A stretch of DNA of 64,000 bases from positions 1 to 64,000 of the forward strand of contig JABDGS010000006.1 of the NCBI GenBank assembly GCA_013285915.1, in the 5' to 3' direction. Positions 25,890 to 34,210 of the stretch are shown here, one piece after another. Below the pieces are notes generated by a model. The model worked only from the letters and a program-made list of their open reading frames with translations. It had not been told where the DNA came from and searched no databases. Position 1 is the first letter of the stretch; each line of letters opens with the position of its first letter. The DNA comes from Bacteroidota bacterium (GTDB taxonomy: Bacteria > Bacteroidota > Bacteroidia > Chitinophagales > Chitinophagaceae). Both the position numbers and the translations under genes were made by a program.

Positions 25890-27062
25890 CTATTTGCAGT
25901 TTTCGCCGGTTAATCGGAAGAAGGTAAAGCGTGCCGGCATATTATCTGCGCTGTCTACAAAACCCTTTAAGGCAAAAATGCCAATATATTTAGGGTGCAT
26001 ATCAAACTCGCGGCTTACAATTTCTTTAAAGGCAGTTGTTTCAGCAACGCCATCTGCATAAAGCATGCGAAAAAGATTGCCGTGCTTTTCAATACGCAGT
26101 GCCGAGTGGTTTAAGCTGTTTAATACAACGGGCGTTTTTGCGGCGCTGTCTAAATTGAATAATATTGAGTGTGCAATTTCTTCAGGTTTGGTAAAATCGC
26201 TGCCTAAAGAAGTTATCGCCTGTATTATAACCTGCTTTGATATGGGCAACCCACCTGCATAGTCATTGTAAGCAACAGATAATCGCATGGTCTTGCCTGT
26301 AAAGGCGGTATCTTCCATTAATAATATACCTGCCTGTTGCCAGTTTTGATGGGGGATAAATTTTTCAAGATGCACTTCCGCAGTAAAACAATCGCCGGGT
26401 ATTTCTCTTACCAAAAGATTTTTTATACCCTGTTTGTGTATAGTATCGGGCCAGTTATCGCCTTTCAACGTAAATAATGTAAGCATGTTGACATTTTCGC
26501 TGCGCCTGTTCCAATAAACCTCATCACCCGTAGTAATAACCCACCCTTTTGCAGCCAATGAATCGCTGCTTACGTTTGCAAAATTATCAGTAAAAGTAAC
26601 GGGTTGCCTGTCGTGCACCATCAGCCAAATACTTACCAGCAAAACAGCAACAACAATAGCAAAAACAAATGGTGTCTTTGAGGCGACTTTTTTCGCTGGC
26701 TTTTCTGGCTTTGCGTCGGTTCTTACGAGCCTGTCTTTAAAGGCGAACCAATAGGGATAATGGCTCTCACTGGTCTTTCTTTTTATCTCGTCAGTATACG
26801 GCGCATCAGCCACATACCGGGCCAGAGTATCAAGGGTTGCTACTGATGGATTTTCCTGCTTGCCGGGGGCCTCATTCAGCACATAAGCAGAATAATTTTT
26901 TATGCTTTTAAAGCCGATTATCAGCCCTGTTTTATCAATAATAGTATTGCAAAAAAGCTTGCTTTCTGTTTCGGTAAGCACATTTTCAAGGGGATGGCCA
27001 AAGCATTTTTGGCTGGCATCTTTAAATAGCTGTACAAAGGCTTGATTATCTAAGTCGTTCAT
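25890..27062 (-). CDS. Transmembrane protein: cytoplasmic N-domain plus extracytoplasmic concanavalin-like domain
   Basis: 390 residues without a cleavable signal. Residues 1 to about 127 are soluble and contain TLDTLARYVADAP and IIGFKSIKNYSAYVL, a helical pattern that recurs at the N-terminus of other Bacteroidota membrane proteins and is of unknown role. One membrane helix follows (FVFAIVVAVLLVSIWLMV). The outer part (FTDNFANVSSDSL, GWVITTGDEVYWN, WQQAGILLMEDTAF, MRLSVAYNDYAGG) resembles a DUF1349/LamG-like jelly roll. The layout is that of a one-component sensor, but neither DNA binding nor ligand binding is shown. It starts 171 nt from the divergent DUF5020 gene. Confidence 0.7.
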   Translation of the reverse strand: MNDLDNQAFVQLFKDASQKCFGHPLENVLTETESKLFCNTIIDKTGLIIGFKSIKNYSAYVLNEAPGKQENPSVATLDTLARYVADAPYTDEIKRKTSESHYPYWFAFKDRLVRTDAKPEKPAKKVASKTPFVFAIVVAVLLVSIWLMVHDRQPVTFTDNFANVSSDSLAAKGWVITTGDEVYWNRRSENVNMLTLFTLKGDNWPDTIHKQGIKNLLVREIPGDCFTAEVHLEKFIPHQNWQQAGILLMEDTAFTGKTMRLSVAYNDYAGGLPISKQVIIQAITSLGSDFTKPEEIAHSILFNLDSAAKTPVVLNSLNHSALRIEKHGNLFRMLYADGVAETTAFKEIVSREFDMHPKYIGIFALKGFVDSADNMPARFTFFRLTGENCK

Positions 27063-27242
27063 AATAAAAACCTTATATAGTGCTTAATTGCTAAAATATA
27101 GAATTACGTATCATTTCTGTAACAATTCCGCAGCTTGTAGAACGCTTAACGCACATTTACCCCGTTAGCAAAAATGGTTGCCCTAATAGAACGTATTGTT
27201 TTCAAAATTATTAGCTACCTGTATTACTAAAATGTGAAAAAT

Positions 27243-27980
27243 ATGAAAAATTTCGTAGTTGCGGTTTTATACTTTGTTTCAATGGGTGTAAACGCCCAAA
27301 GCGTGCAGTTGCATTACGATATGCGCCATTGGGTTGACCCAAAAGCAAACTCAAAGAATTTTCCAACAGTTTATGTGGAGTATTTTAAAAACCAGGACTC
27401 CGGTACAGCCTTTATTAAACCAGGCAGCTTTCTTTTTAAAATGGAGGCGGATATGCTGGGGGAGAAGGGCAATATTGGCAAAGCATATATGCAGGTGGCG
27501 CAAACCTTGCGCCTGTGGAAACCGCCTGTATTTTTACATTTGTCGTATAGCGGGGGCTTGGGCTTAACCGAGCCAAAACAATACAGCTATTACATAACCA
27601 ACACTTTCCAGGTCGGGGCGTCGTACACTTTTCAGTGGCACGGGGCCTGGCTTAGCACCGTGCTTGATTATAAATATGTGCCTTATGCAAAACCAACAAA
27701 TGATCTTATTTATACGCTATACTGGTGGCGTGGTTTTTTTAATTACAAACTGGAACTATCCGGGGACTTTTCAATATGGACAGAAAATAAAAACCATGGG
27801 GATGATCTTACAAAAGATATGTATGGCAAGCGATTCTCATTTTTTGCCGAGCCGCAGGCCTGGTATAACATAAGTAAAAAATTTGCTACAGGCACAAAGC
27901 TCAATATGTATTACCATGTTAATACTGCTGACAATATTTTACAGGCGTATCCAACAGTGGCGGTGAAATATAAGTTGTAA
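27243..27980 (+). CDS. DUF5020 outer-membrane protein (Tsx-like)
   Basis: 245 residues with a signal peptide ending GVNAQ. The mature part is family-typical: VQLHYDMRHWVDPKANSKNF, TVYVEYFKNQD, GSFLFKMEADMLGEKGNIGK, AYMQVAQTLRLW, LKLNMYYHVN-like strands and a barrel end (VAVKYKL). DUF5020 barrels resemble the nucleoside channel Tsx. The ATG at 27243 is used; a GTG at 27234 would add three residues. The gene ends 3 nt from the convergent ABM gene. Confidence 0.85.
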   Translation: MKNFVVAVLYFVSMGVNAQSVQLHYDMRHWVDPKANSKNFPTVYVEYFKNQDSGTAFIKPGSFLFKMEADMLGEKGNIGKAYMQVAQTLRLWKPPVFLHLSYSGGLGLTEPKQYSYYITNTFQVGASYTFQWHGAWLSTVLDYKYVPYAKPTNDLIYTLYWWRGFFNYKLELSGDFSIWTENKNHGDDLTKDMYGKRFSFFAEPQAWYNISKKFATGTKLNMYYHVNTADNILQAYPTVAVKYKL

Positions 27981-27983
27981 CAA

Positions 27984-28295
27984 TTATGGTTTGTATTCAA
28001 GGACGACGCTATAATGTGAAACATGAGGATCGTAGCTAACCATCATATTTTGAACAGTTGGCGGCACAACTGCAATTTCAGCCTGCTCTCCCGCGAATTG
28101 TTTTATAGCATCCAATGACTGCCAAACTGTAACGATTAGAAATTCTACGCCCTCACCTGTTTCCCTGCTAAGAATGGATGACCTTACAAAACCCTGGATA
28201 GTGGCAAGATGTGGAAAGGTCTCCAGTGTGAGGTGCTTAATATAGTTGTCGGCTTCTTTAAAATGAGCGATCCCTTTCCAATGGCGTTCAATCAT
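27984..28295 (-). CDS. Antibiotic biosynthesis monooxygenase (ABM)-fold protein
   Basis: 103 residues, the size of a single ABM ferredoxin-like barrel. Family signs are MIERHWKGIAHFKEADNYIK, PGFV-like IQGFVRSSILSR and EFLIVTVWQSLDAIKQFAG. Members act as small monooxygenases or haem-degrading enzymes, and many have unknown substrates. A 13-nt palindrome lies 30 nt upstream. The gene is tail-to-tail with the DUF5020 gene. Confidence 0.8.
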   Translation of the reverse strand: MIERHWKGIAHFKEADNYIKHLTLETFPHLATIQGFVRSSILSRETGEGVEFLIVTVWQSLDAIKQFAGEQAEIAVVPPTVQNMMVSYDPHVSHYSVVLEYKP

Positions 28296-28324
28296 AAAAT
28301 GTTATTATCTTTTTGGAGTGAGAT

Positions 28325-28337
28325 AGTACACTGTACT
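28325..28337. promoter_or_regulatory. Palindrome upstream of the ABM gene
   Basis: AGTACA (28325-28330), central C, TGTACT (28332-28337): perfect 6-bp arms about 30 nt before the ABM start codon. The position fits a repressor operator. No regulator gene is adjacent. Confidence 0.4.
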
Positions 28338-28414
28338 CAGGAGACTTTATTTTCCGCATTTCTGTTTTACGTCTGTCGTCTCACGAATACCCCGCCAAAA
28401 TTTGTAGATTGATT

Positions 28415-29038
28415 CTACGCCCCTACGTGCAGCAGGTACTTATCCTTAAATGATTCTTCTTTAAAAAGCGTTTCGATATTTACAATGTTCGGCCGAAGGC
28501 CGCTTTCAAAAATTTCCTGGGCAAGGTCACCGCCCTTTAAACAAATTAACCCATTTTTCAAATCATGTTCCTGGCCTTTCTGTATTAAAGGCTTGCCCCA
28601 TTTCCACAGATCCTTCAAAGGCGCTACCGCGCGCGACACAACAAATTGAAATTTACGGTTTTTAATTTCTTCAGCCCGTATGTGCTGTGTAGTTACGTTT
28701 TGCAAGCCAATACCTTCGGCCACATGCTCCACCACTTTAAGTTTTTTGCCAATGCTGTCAACCAGGTGAAACTTAACCTGCGGAAAAAATATTGCCAACG
28801 GTATACCCGGAAATCCTCCGCCGGTGCCGATATCAATAATCTCTACTCCGGGCTTAAATTCAATAACGGCAGCTATGGCCAGGCTGTGCAGTACATGCTT
28901 TTCATAAAGACCTTCTATATCCTTACGGCTGATAACATTTATTTTGCTGTTCCAATCATTGTATAATTCATATAAAGCAGCAAACTGCTTTAACTGTGCA
29001 TCTGTAAAATTTGCAAAATATTTTGTTATCAGTTCCAT
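28415..29038 (-). CDS. rsmG: 16S rRNA (guanine-N7) methyltransferase RsmG
   Basis: 207 residues, normal for RsmG (GidB), which methylates N7 of a guanine in the 530 loop of 16S rRNA using SAM. Family motifs are LYNDWNSKINVISRKD, the SAM-binding IDIGTGGGFPGIPLAI, FHLVDSIGKKLKVV, and VVSRAVAPL. The ATG at 29038 (MELITKYFANFT) fits the family start and overlaps the upstream glycosyltransferase stop by 10 nt; an ATG at 29059 would enlarge the overlap. The overlap implies translational coupling. Confidence 0.97.
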   Translation of the reverse strand: MELITKYFANFTDAQLKQFAALYELYNDWNSKINVISRKDIEGLYEKHVLHSLAIAAVIEFKPGVEIIDIGTGGGFPGIPLAIFFPQVKFHLVDSIGKKLKVVEHVAEGIGLQNVTTQHIRAEEIKNRKFQFVVSRAVAPLKDLWKWGKPLIQKGQEHDLKNGLICLKGGDLAQEIFESGLRPNIVNIETLFKEESFKDKYLLHVGA

Positions 29039-30144
29039 GTTTTGGCTGGCTTTCTCCATAGTGCTGGTACAAATAGCAGGTAATAAATAAACATCCAGAT
29101 ATCAAATAAAATAAACATTGGCCAAAGATCTGCCTCATTTAATTTTTTCATGCTTCTGTGCCACATAAATCCCTGCACCAAAAACTTTAAGGCAAGAATA
29201 CAAAGAGGTATCCACCAGCTATAAAATATTATTGCAGGCACAAGCATAACGTACACACCTAAATGCGTAAGCGAGTATAAGCCCAATAAAAATTTATGCT
29301 TGGGCTTATAGTATTTGGCGGTGGTGTAATGCCGGTATTTTTGGCTAAGCCAGCTGTTCCATTTTGTTTCCGGCTCGCTCATGGTATGGGCATCTTTATC
29401 AATTACAATGCCCGTATTATCTTTTTTGGCCACCATATTAATAAAAAGATCATCATCACCACTTGGTATATTATTGATGGCTGAAAAACCTTTGTTGCGA
29501 AAGAACAGATCTTTTTTATAGCTCAAATTTCTGCCAACACCCATATAAGGGGCACCTGCCAAAGCATAAGATAGATACTGCAGGGCGCTGTGAAAGGTTT
29601 CAAAACGGATTATCTTATTCAAAAGCCCAGGCCTTTTATAATAAGCGCCATAACCAAGCACAATATCAATACCATTATGAAAACCATCCTGCATTTTTTG
29701 CAACCAAAACTCACTCGCAGGTACGCAATCGGCGTCGGTAAGCAATACAACCTCATATTTCGCAGTTTTTATCCCCATTGATAAAGGGAATTTTTTGCCG
29801 GGGATAAGCTTGGCCTCTTGTGTTAAATGCAGATGGTTGAGCTCTTTGAACGACTTGCGAAACTCGTCAAGCAAAAATTTGCTGTCATCTTTGGAGTTGT
29901 CATTTACAACAATCACTTCATGGGTGGTCCTGTACTCCTGCACCAGTATTCCGGGCAGGTTTTTAACCAGGTTATGGGCCTCGTCCCTTGCACAAACAAT
30001 AATAGTAACCGGGTATTCCTGCGTGGCTGCTTTTACCGGTGGTTTATAAAATGCCAGCCTCCTGAAGAAATACAGGTAATAAAATATCTGTATTGCAACT
30101 GGCAGGGCAAATAGTATAAGCCAAACTAAAGCCGGTATAATCAT
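29029..30144 (-). CDS. Membrane-anchored family 2 glycosyltransferase
   Basis: 371 residues. An N-terminal helix (LVWLILFALPVAIQIFYYLY) anchors a GT2 domain with VTIIVCARDEAHNL, EVIVVNDNSKDDS, the DxD-type metal motif LTDADCVP, and NIPSGDDDLFINM as the acceptor-side acidic motif. C-terminal helices (LTHLGVYVMLVPAIIF and later ones) follow. The product is probably an inner-membrane transferase acting on a lipid or polysaccharide precursor; donor and acceptor are unknown. The upstream ATG at 30171 lies before a -7-like element, so the ATG at 30144 is used. Confidence 0.9.
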   Translation of the reverse strand: MIIPALVWLILFALPVAIQIFYYLYFFRRLAFYKPPVKAATQEYPVTIIVCARDEAHNLVKNLPGILVQEYRTTHEVIVVNDNSKDDSKFLLDEFRKSFKELNHLHLTQEAKLIPGKKFPLSMGIKTAKYEVVLLTDADCVPASEFWLQKMQDGFHNGIDIVLGYGAYYKRPGLLNKIIRFETFHSALQYLSYALAGAPYMGVGRNLSYKKDLFFRNKGFSAINNIPSGDDDLFINMVAKKDNTGIVIDKDAHTMSEPETKWNSWLSQKYRHYTTAKYYKPKHKFLLGLYSLTHLGVYVMLVPAIIFYSWWIPLCILALKFLVQGFMWHRSMKKLNEADLWPMFILFDIWMFIYYLLFVPALWRKPAKTWN

Positions 30145-30148
30145 CGCG

Positions 30149-30156
30149 CAAAAATA
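30149..30156 (-). promoter_or_regulatory. -7 element directly before the glycosyltransferase start
   Basis: On the minus strand TATTTTTG fits TAnnTTTG and ends 4 nt before the ATG at 30144. Transcription would start at or within the start codon, which suggests a leaderless message. Confidence 0.45.
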
Positions 30157-30270
30157 GGGCTTGGCAGGCAATTTAGTTGATTTACAAGCATGTTTGCAGG
30201 CCAGTTGTGTTTAATACGTTAATAAGTTTCGCTAAAACAAACGCATTACTGTGCGTAATATTTACTTTTA

Positions 30271-31803
30271 TTGAATATTATTTTTTTGAACAGAGAACCG
30301 AACATACAAAACAACCTGCATAAAACATATAACAAGCTTTACTTTGGCTTGTTGCTGGCGGGTGTATATATAATTGCCCCTTTTTTACTTGCCGCTATGC
30401 ATAACCAGCCTGCGGCGGACGATTATTTTACGGCGGTAAGGGATGCCGGCACAGGTTTTATACCTGTGTTACAGGATAGTTACCTGCATTGGTCGGGCCG
30501 GTATTTTGCCCTTGTAATTGCCCGTATAAATCCACTGGTATTTCATTCTTTTACTGCTTACAAATTATATGCGGTAATACTGCTTTTGTTGTTTGCGGCA
30601 AGCTTGTTCGTGTTGTTGAGGCAACTGCTGAATAGATACTTAACTTTAAAGCAACTTGCTGCCTTAACTGTATTAATAGCATTTGTATATTTTGCTGCCA
30701 TGCCTTCGGTGTCAGAGGGTTTTTATTGGTTTTCCGGCGCCTGGGTGTACCAGGGAGCTAACGTTTTATGCATGTTTTTTGTTACCATTCTGCTGAAACT
30801 TTTGCGGACTACAACTAAATTGTCGCGATTGTTTTATGCAACTATTGCAACTATAATGGCCGTTTGTATTGTTGGCTGTAATGAAATATCGCTTATTATT
30901 ATTTGTTGTTGCCTTACTGTTTTTACAATTCAAAACTATTTAAGGCGTTGCGTAGCTTTTCGATATTTTTTAGCGATTGCAATAATAACCTTTATTGCAG
31001 CCGCCATCTCTGCTTTTGCGCCTGGTAACTTTGAAAGGCTAAACCACCAGCAGGAATATTCTGTATCGTGGATATGGACTTTTTCCGGCGGCTTATCAAT
31101 TACAGGTGTTTATACATTGCAATGGCTGGTGCAAATTTTTATTGCCAGCCTTTTATATATACCGCTTTGGGGAAATACAATAGCGCAAAAAATGGCAGCC
31201 AATAATGTTTGGATAAATGTTAAGGTTAAATGGGTGGTTGTATTTTTTGTAGCAACATTTGCGTTTGTGCAACTGTTTACCGTTTGGGCTGCGGGCGGCA
31301 GCAATGCAGGCAGAATTGAAAATGTAATTTACCTGTTCTTCCTGCTGGGATATTTTTTTATCCTGCAAGTAATTTTAGTACAGCGTGCTAAAAAAAATGA
31401 AGAAAGCGCAAACAGCACATCGCCATTATTATTAAAAATAGCTGTTATTCTTTTTTTTATTAATGTGCTTGATATCAACAATAATATTTCTGCCGCATGG
31501 ATCGATGTATTATCAGGCAAAGAAAAAAAATATGACACTGAATTAACAGAACGTGCTGTTACGGCGAAGCAATGCCTGAAAGATACCTGCCTGGTGACAC
31601 CTTTATCCGCTTTGCCCAAAACAATATTTTTTGAAGATATCAAATGCACATCTGATTCAGTTGACTTATGGGTTAATAAAGCGTACTCCGCATACTTTGG
31701 CAAAGGCTATATTGTTACAAGTGCTCCCTTACCGCCTGAGCAATCAAACATGGAGACATTAAAGAACTTGGGCAGGGAAATAAGGGAAAATATGTTTAAA
31801 TAA
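30271..31803 (+). CDS. DUF6056-like polytopic membrane protein
   Basis: Up to 510 residues with about ten membrane helices (LYFGLLLAGVYIIAPFLLAA, LYAVILLLLFAASLFVLL, LAALTVLIAFVYFAAMPSVS and others). The early loop NQPAADDYFTAVRDAG and HWSGRYFAL fit the DUF6056 family, which looks like a lipid-linked-sugar glycosyltransferase fold with an acidic pair after the first helix. There is no ATG before residue 43; TTG codons at 30271 and 30286 are the only reasonable starts, so the exact start is uncertain. tgt follows after 23 nt. Confidence 0.75.
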   Translation: MNIIFLNREPNIQNNLHKTYNKLYFGLLLAGVYIIAPFLLAAMHNQPAADDYFTAVRDAGTGFIPVLQDSYLHWSGRYFALVIARINPLVFHSFTAYKLYAVILLLLFAASLFVLLRQLLNRYLTLKQLAALTVLIAFVYFAAMPSVSEGFYWFSGAWVYQGANVLCMFFVTILLKLLRTTTKLSRLFYATIATIMAVCIVGCNEISLIIICCCLTVFTIQNYLRRCVAFRYFLAIAIITFIAAAISAFAPGNFERLNHQQEYSVSWIWTFSGGLSITGVYTLQWLVQIFIASLLYIPLWGNTIAQKMAANNVWINVKVKWVVVFFVATFAFVQLFTVWAAGGSNAGRIENVIYLFFLLGYFFILQVILVQRAKKNEESANSTSPLLLKIAVILFFINVLDINNNISAAWIDVLSGKEKKYDTELTERAVTAKQCLKDTCLVTPLSALPKTIFFEDIKCTSDSVDLWVNKAYSAYFGKGYIVTSAPLPPEQSNMETLKNLGREIRENMFK

Positions 31804-31811
31804 CCATTTAT

Positions 31812-31819
31812 TACCTTCG
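31812..31819 (+). promoter_or_regulatory. Possible -7 element for tgt
   Basis: TACCTTCG differs from TAnnTTTG at one base and ends 7 nt before the tgt ATG. If used, the leader would be only a few nucleotides. It lies just after the upstream stop codon, so tgt may have its own promoter. Confidence 0.3.
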
Positions 31820-31826
31820 CAGCCTT

Positions 31827-32966
31827 ATGGCTGAATTACATTTTGATTTACAGCATACAAGCAATTATAGTAAAGCACGGGCAGGAAAAATTACAACCGA
31901 CCACGGTGAAATATTAACACCCATATTTATGCCCGTGGGTACTGTTGGCAGTGTAAAGGCCGTTACACAGCAACAGCTTAAAAGTGAGATACAGGCGCAA
32001 ATAATATTGGGTAATACTTACCATTTATACTTAAGGCCAGGTACGCCTGTATTAGAAGCGGCCGGTGGCCTGCACAAGTTTAATCACTGGGATAAGCCAA
32101 CATTGACTGATAGTGGTGGCTACCAGGTTTTTTCCTTGGCGGCAAACAGGAAGATAAAACCAGAAGGAGTGGAGTTTCAGTCGCACATTGATGGCAGCAG
32201 GCATTTGTTTACGCCTGAGAATGTAATGGATATTCAGCGCAGCATAGGGGCAGATATAATTATGGCGTTTGATGAGTGCCCGCCTTACCCCGCTGACTAT
32301 AGTTATGTGCAAAAGAGCATGCTCCTGACACATAGCTGGCTTGACAGGTGTTTTACACGGTTTAATAAAACGGAAGGTAAGTATGGGTACAATCAAAACC
32401 TTTTCCCCATTGTGCAGGGCGGCACATTTAACGACCTGCGGATTGCATCATGCGAATATATATCTTCAAAAAATGCAGTTGGTAACGCTATTGGAGGGCT
32501 AAGTGTAGGCGAACCAGAAGAAATGATGTATGAATTGACCTCTCTTTGTTGTGAGCATTTGCCAATAGACAAGCCACGATACCTGATGGGCGTTGGTACC
32601 CCATGGAATATATTAGAAGCAATTTCATTGGGAATAGATATGTTTGACTGTGTTATGCCAACGCGTAATGGGCGCAACGGTATGCTGTTTACCACCAAAG
32701 GCGTAATTAATATTAAAAACAAAAAATGGGCGACTGATTTTTCACCCATAGATGACGGGCTACCCACTGATTCAAGCAATTATTATACAAAAGCTTACCT
32801 GCGCCACCTTTTTGTTGCCGACGAAATTCTTGGCCTGCAAATAGCCAGCATACAAAACCTCGCATTTTATCTTTGGCTTGTTGGTGAAGCGCGTACACGC
32901 ATTTTAGCGGGCAATTTTGAAGGCTGGAAAAATGAAATGGTTGAAGTGTTGAAGCAACGGCTATAA
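31827..32966 (+). CDS. tgt: Queuine/preQ1 tRNA-guanine transglycosylase
   Basis: 379 residues, normal for bacterial Tgt, which exchanges G34 for preQ1 in GUN-anticodon tRNAs. Motifs: PIFMPVGTVGSVKAV, ILGNTYHLYLRPG, LTDSGGYQVFSLA with the catalytic region, AFDECPPYPADY, FPIVQGG, GGLSVGEPEEMM and FDCVMPTRNGRNG. The C-terminal part lacks the CxCxxC zinc ligands of the E. coli enzyme: the equivalent stretch reads DGLPTDSSNYYTKAYLRHL. I believe related Bacteroidota enzymes share this, so it is probably a lineage trait rather than damage. Confidence 0.97.
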   Translation: MAELHFDLQHTSNYSKARAGKITTDHGEILTPIFMPVGTVGSVKAVTQQQLKSEIQAQIILGNTYHLYLRPGTPVLEAAGGLHKFNHWDKPTLTDSGGYQVFSLAANRKIKPEGVEFQSHIDGSRHLFTPENVMDIQRSIGADIIMAFDECPPYPADYSYVQKSMLLTHSWLDRCFTRFNKTEGKYGYNQNLFPIVQGGTFNDLRIASCEYISSKNAVGNAIGGLSVGEPEEMMYELTSLCCEHLPIDKPRYLMGVGTPWNILEAISLGIDMFDCVMPTRNGRNGMLFTTKGVINIKNKKWATDFSPIDDGLPTDSSNYYTKAYLRHLFVADEILGLQIASIQNLAFYLWLVGEARTRILAGNFEGWKNEMVEVLKQRL

Positions 32967-33014
32967 AAGTAAATGGCGTTTATAAAAGTGGGTTCATTTT
33001 ATTATTTTATGTAG

Positions 33015-33043
33015 TTGACTACGTATATTTATACGTAAATTTA
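33015..33043 (+). promoter_or_regulatory. Promoter with embedded 18-bp palindrome for the GNAT-MarR operon
   Basis: TTG (33015-33017), an 18-nt spacer and TAAATTTA (33036-33043) resemble a Bacteroidota promoter ending 4 nt before the ATG at 33048. The spacer holds TACGTATA-TT-TATACGTA (33020-33037), a perfect palindrome with 8-bp arms, which is the size and position expected for a MarR operator. Autoregulation by the second gene of the operon is a natural inference. Confidence 0.65.
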
Positions 33044-33047
33044 ACTT

Positions 33048-33542
33048 ATGCCGGAAATTATTATAAAGCCCTTAGCAAATGAACATTGCAGGCAGGTAAT
33101 AAATCTTGTATTACCAATACAACAAATTGAGTTTGGTGCACCTGTTACTCTTGAAGGTCAGCCAGACCTGCTTGACCTGGAATTAAATTACTATAAAACT
33201 GGCGGTGCATTTTGGGGTGCTTTAAATAATGACGAGCTTGTTGGTACAATAGCGCTTATTTCAACCGGGCACAATGCCGGAGTAATACGGAAAATGTTTG
33301 TAAAAAAAGAATATAGGGGTAAAGAACATGGCATAGGTCAGCGGCTGCTTAACGGGTTATTCAGTTATTGCAGCGAAAAACATATCAGCCATCTTTATCT
33401 TGGTACCATTGACACTTTTATAGCGGCAAGGCGATTTTATGAAAAGAATGGTTTTATGATCATTGAAAAAGCTGACCTGCCGCATTTTTTCCCATTCATG
33501 CCCGCAGACAACTTATTTTATCACTTAAACTTAAATGCATAA
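33048..33542 (+). CDS. GNAT-family N-acetyltransferase
   Basis: 164 residues with the GNAT core: GALNNDELVGTIALI as the beta-strand before motif A, IRKMFVKKEYRGKEHGIGQR with the acetyl-CoA-binding (R/Q)xxGxG/A-like loop, and ARRFYEKNGF in motif B. The acceptor substrate is unknown. It lies 11 nt before a MarR-family gene, and both sit behind a palindromic operator-like promoter, so expression is probably induced by a ligand of the repressor. Confidence 0.9.
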   Translation: MPEIIIKPLANEHCRQVINLVLPIQQIEFGAPVTLEGQPDLLDLELNYYKTGGAFWGALNNDELVGTIALISTGHNAGVIRKMFVKKEYRGKEHGIGQRLLNGLFSYCSEKHISHLYLGTIDTFIAARRFYEKNGFMIIEKADLPHFFPFMPADNLFYHLNLNA

Positions 33543-33553
33543 TATTTTTAATA

Positions 33554-34039
33554 ATGAATGCAATTGAACAAGCAGGCATTTTAGCTATTTCAACAAGGCT
33601 ACTGCGGTTAAGCGAGCAATTACGGCGCGATGGGTTGCTGATCTATAAAGAGCATGGTATTGAGTTTGAGCCAAAATGGTTTCCTGTAATTTATACGCTG
33701 CATATTAAACCGCTGTTAAGTGTTGTGGAAATTGCAAACGAAATAGGTTATTCGCACCCATCCACAATAAGCCTGTTAAAGGAGATGGAAAAACAGAAAC
33801 TTGTTCAATCAAAAAAAGATAAAACAGACGAACGCAAAAGGCTGCTGCAGTTAACGGCGAAAGGCAGGCTACTTGTAGAACAAATGAAACCGGTTTGGGC
33901 AATAATGGTGGATGCAATAACCGAATTGATAAGTACACAAAATAACCTGATGCAGGCAATTATTGAGGTGGAAGGGCAAGTACAGCAGCAAGGTTTTTTT
34001 CAGCGGGCGCTGGCAATATCAAAGAAACAAGATAGGTAA
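33554..34039 (+). CDS. MarR-family transcriptional regulator
   Basis: 161 residues. The winged helix-turn-helix is seen in LSVVEIANEIGYSHPSTISL (recognition region), LLKEMEKQKLVQSKKDKTDE and the wing DERKRLLQLTAKGR. The flanking helices would form the dimer interface. It is the second gene of an operon with the GNAT gene. The palindrome at 33020-33037 is the likely binding site. The ligand is unknown. Confidence 0.92.
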   Translation: MNAIEQAGILAISTRLLRLSEQLRRDGLLIYKEHGIEFEPKWFPVIYTLHIKPLLSVVEIANEIGYSHPSTISLLKEMEKQKLVQSKKDKTDERKRLLQLTAKGRLLVEQMKPVWAIMVDAITELISTQNNLMQAIIEVEGQVQQQGFFQRALAISKKQDR

Positions 34040-34210
34040 CGAAGTTTGACAAATTATAACATGGGGTTCTCAATACAATACAAATCATAACTATTAGATA
34101 TCGTTCCACCAATTATTATGTTAGTGATTTAAAAAAATAATTGAATGTTCTTGTAACCTATCCAGCTGCTTCAAGTACTAAGTAATAGCAACTCATTACC
34201 TGCTATAGCT

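Noticed and set aside
30144-30171. Upstream ATG of the glycosyltransferase
   Set aside because: A -7-like element lies between it and the ATG at 30144, and the added residues precede the natural membrane helix.
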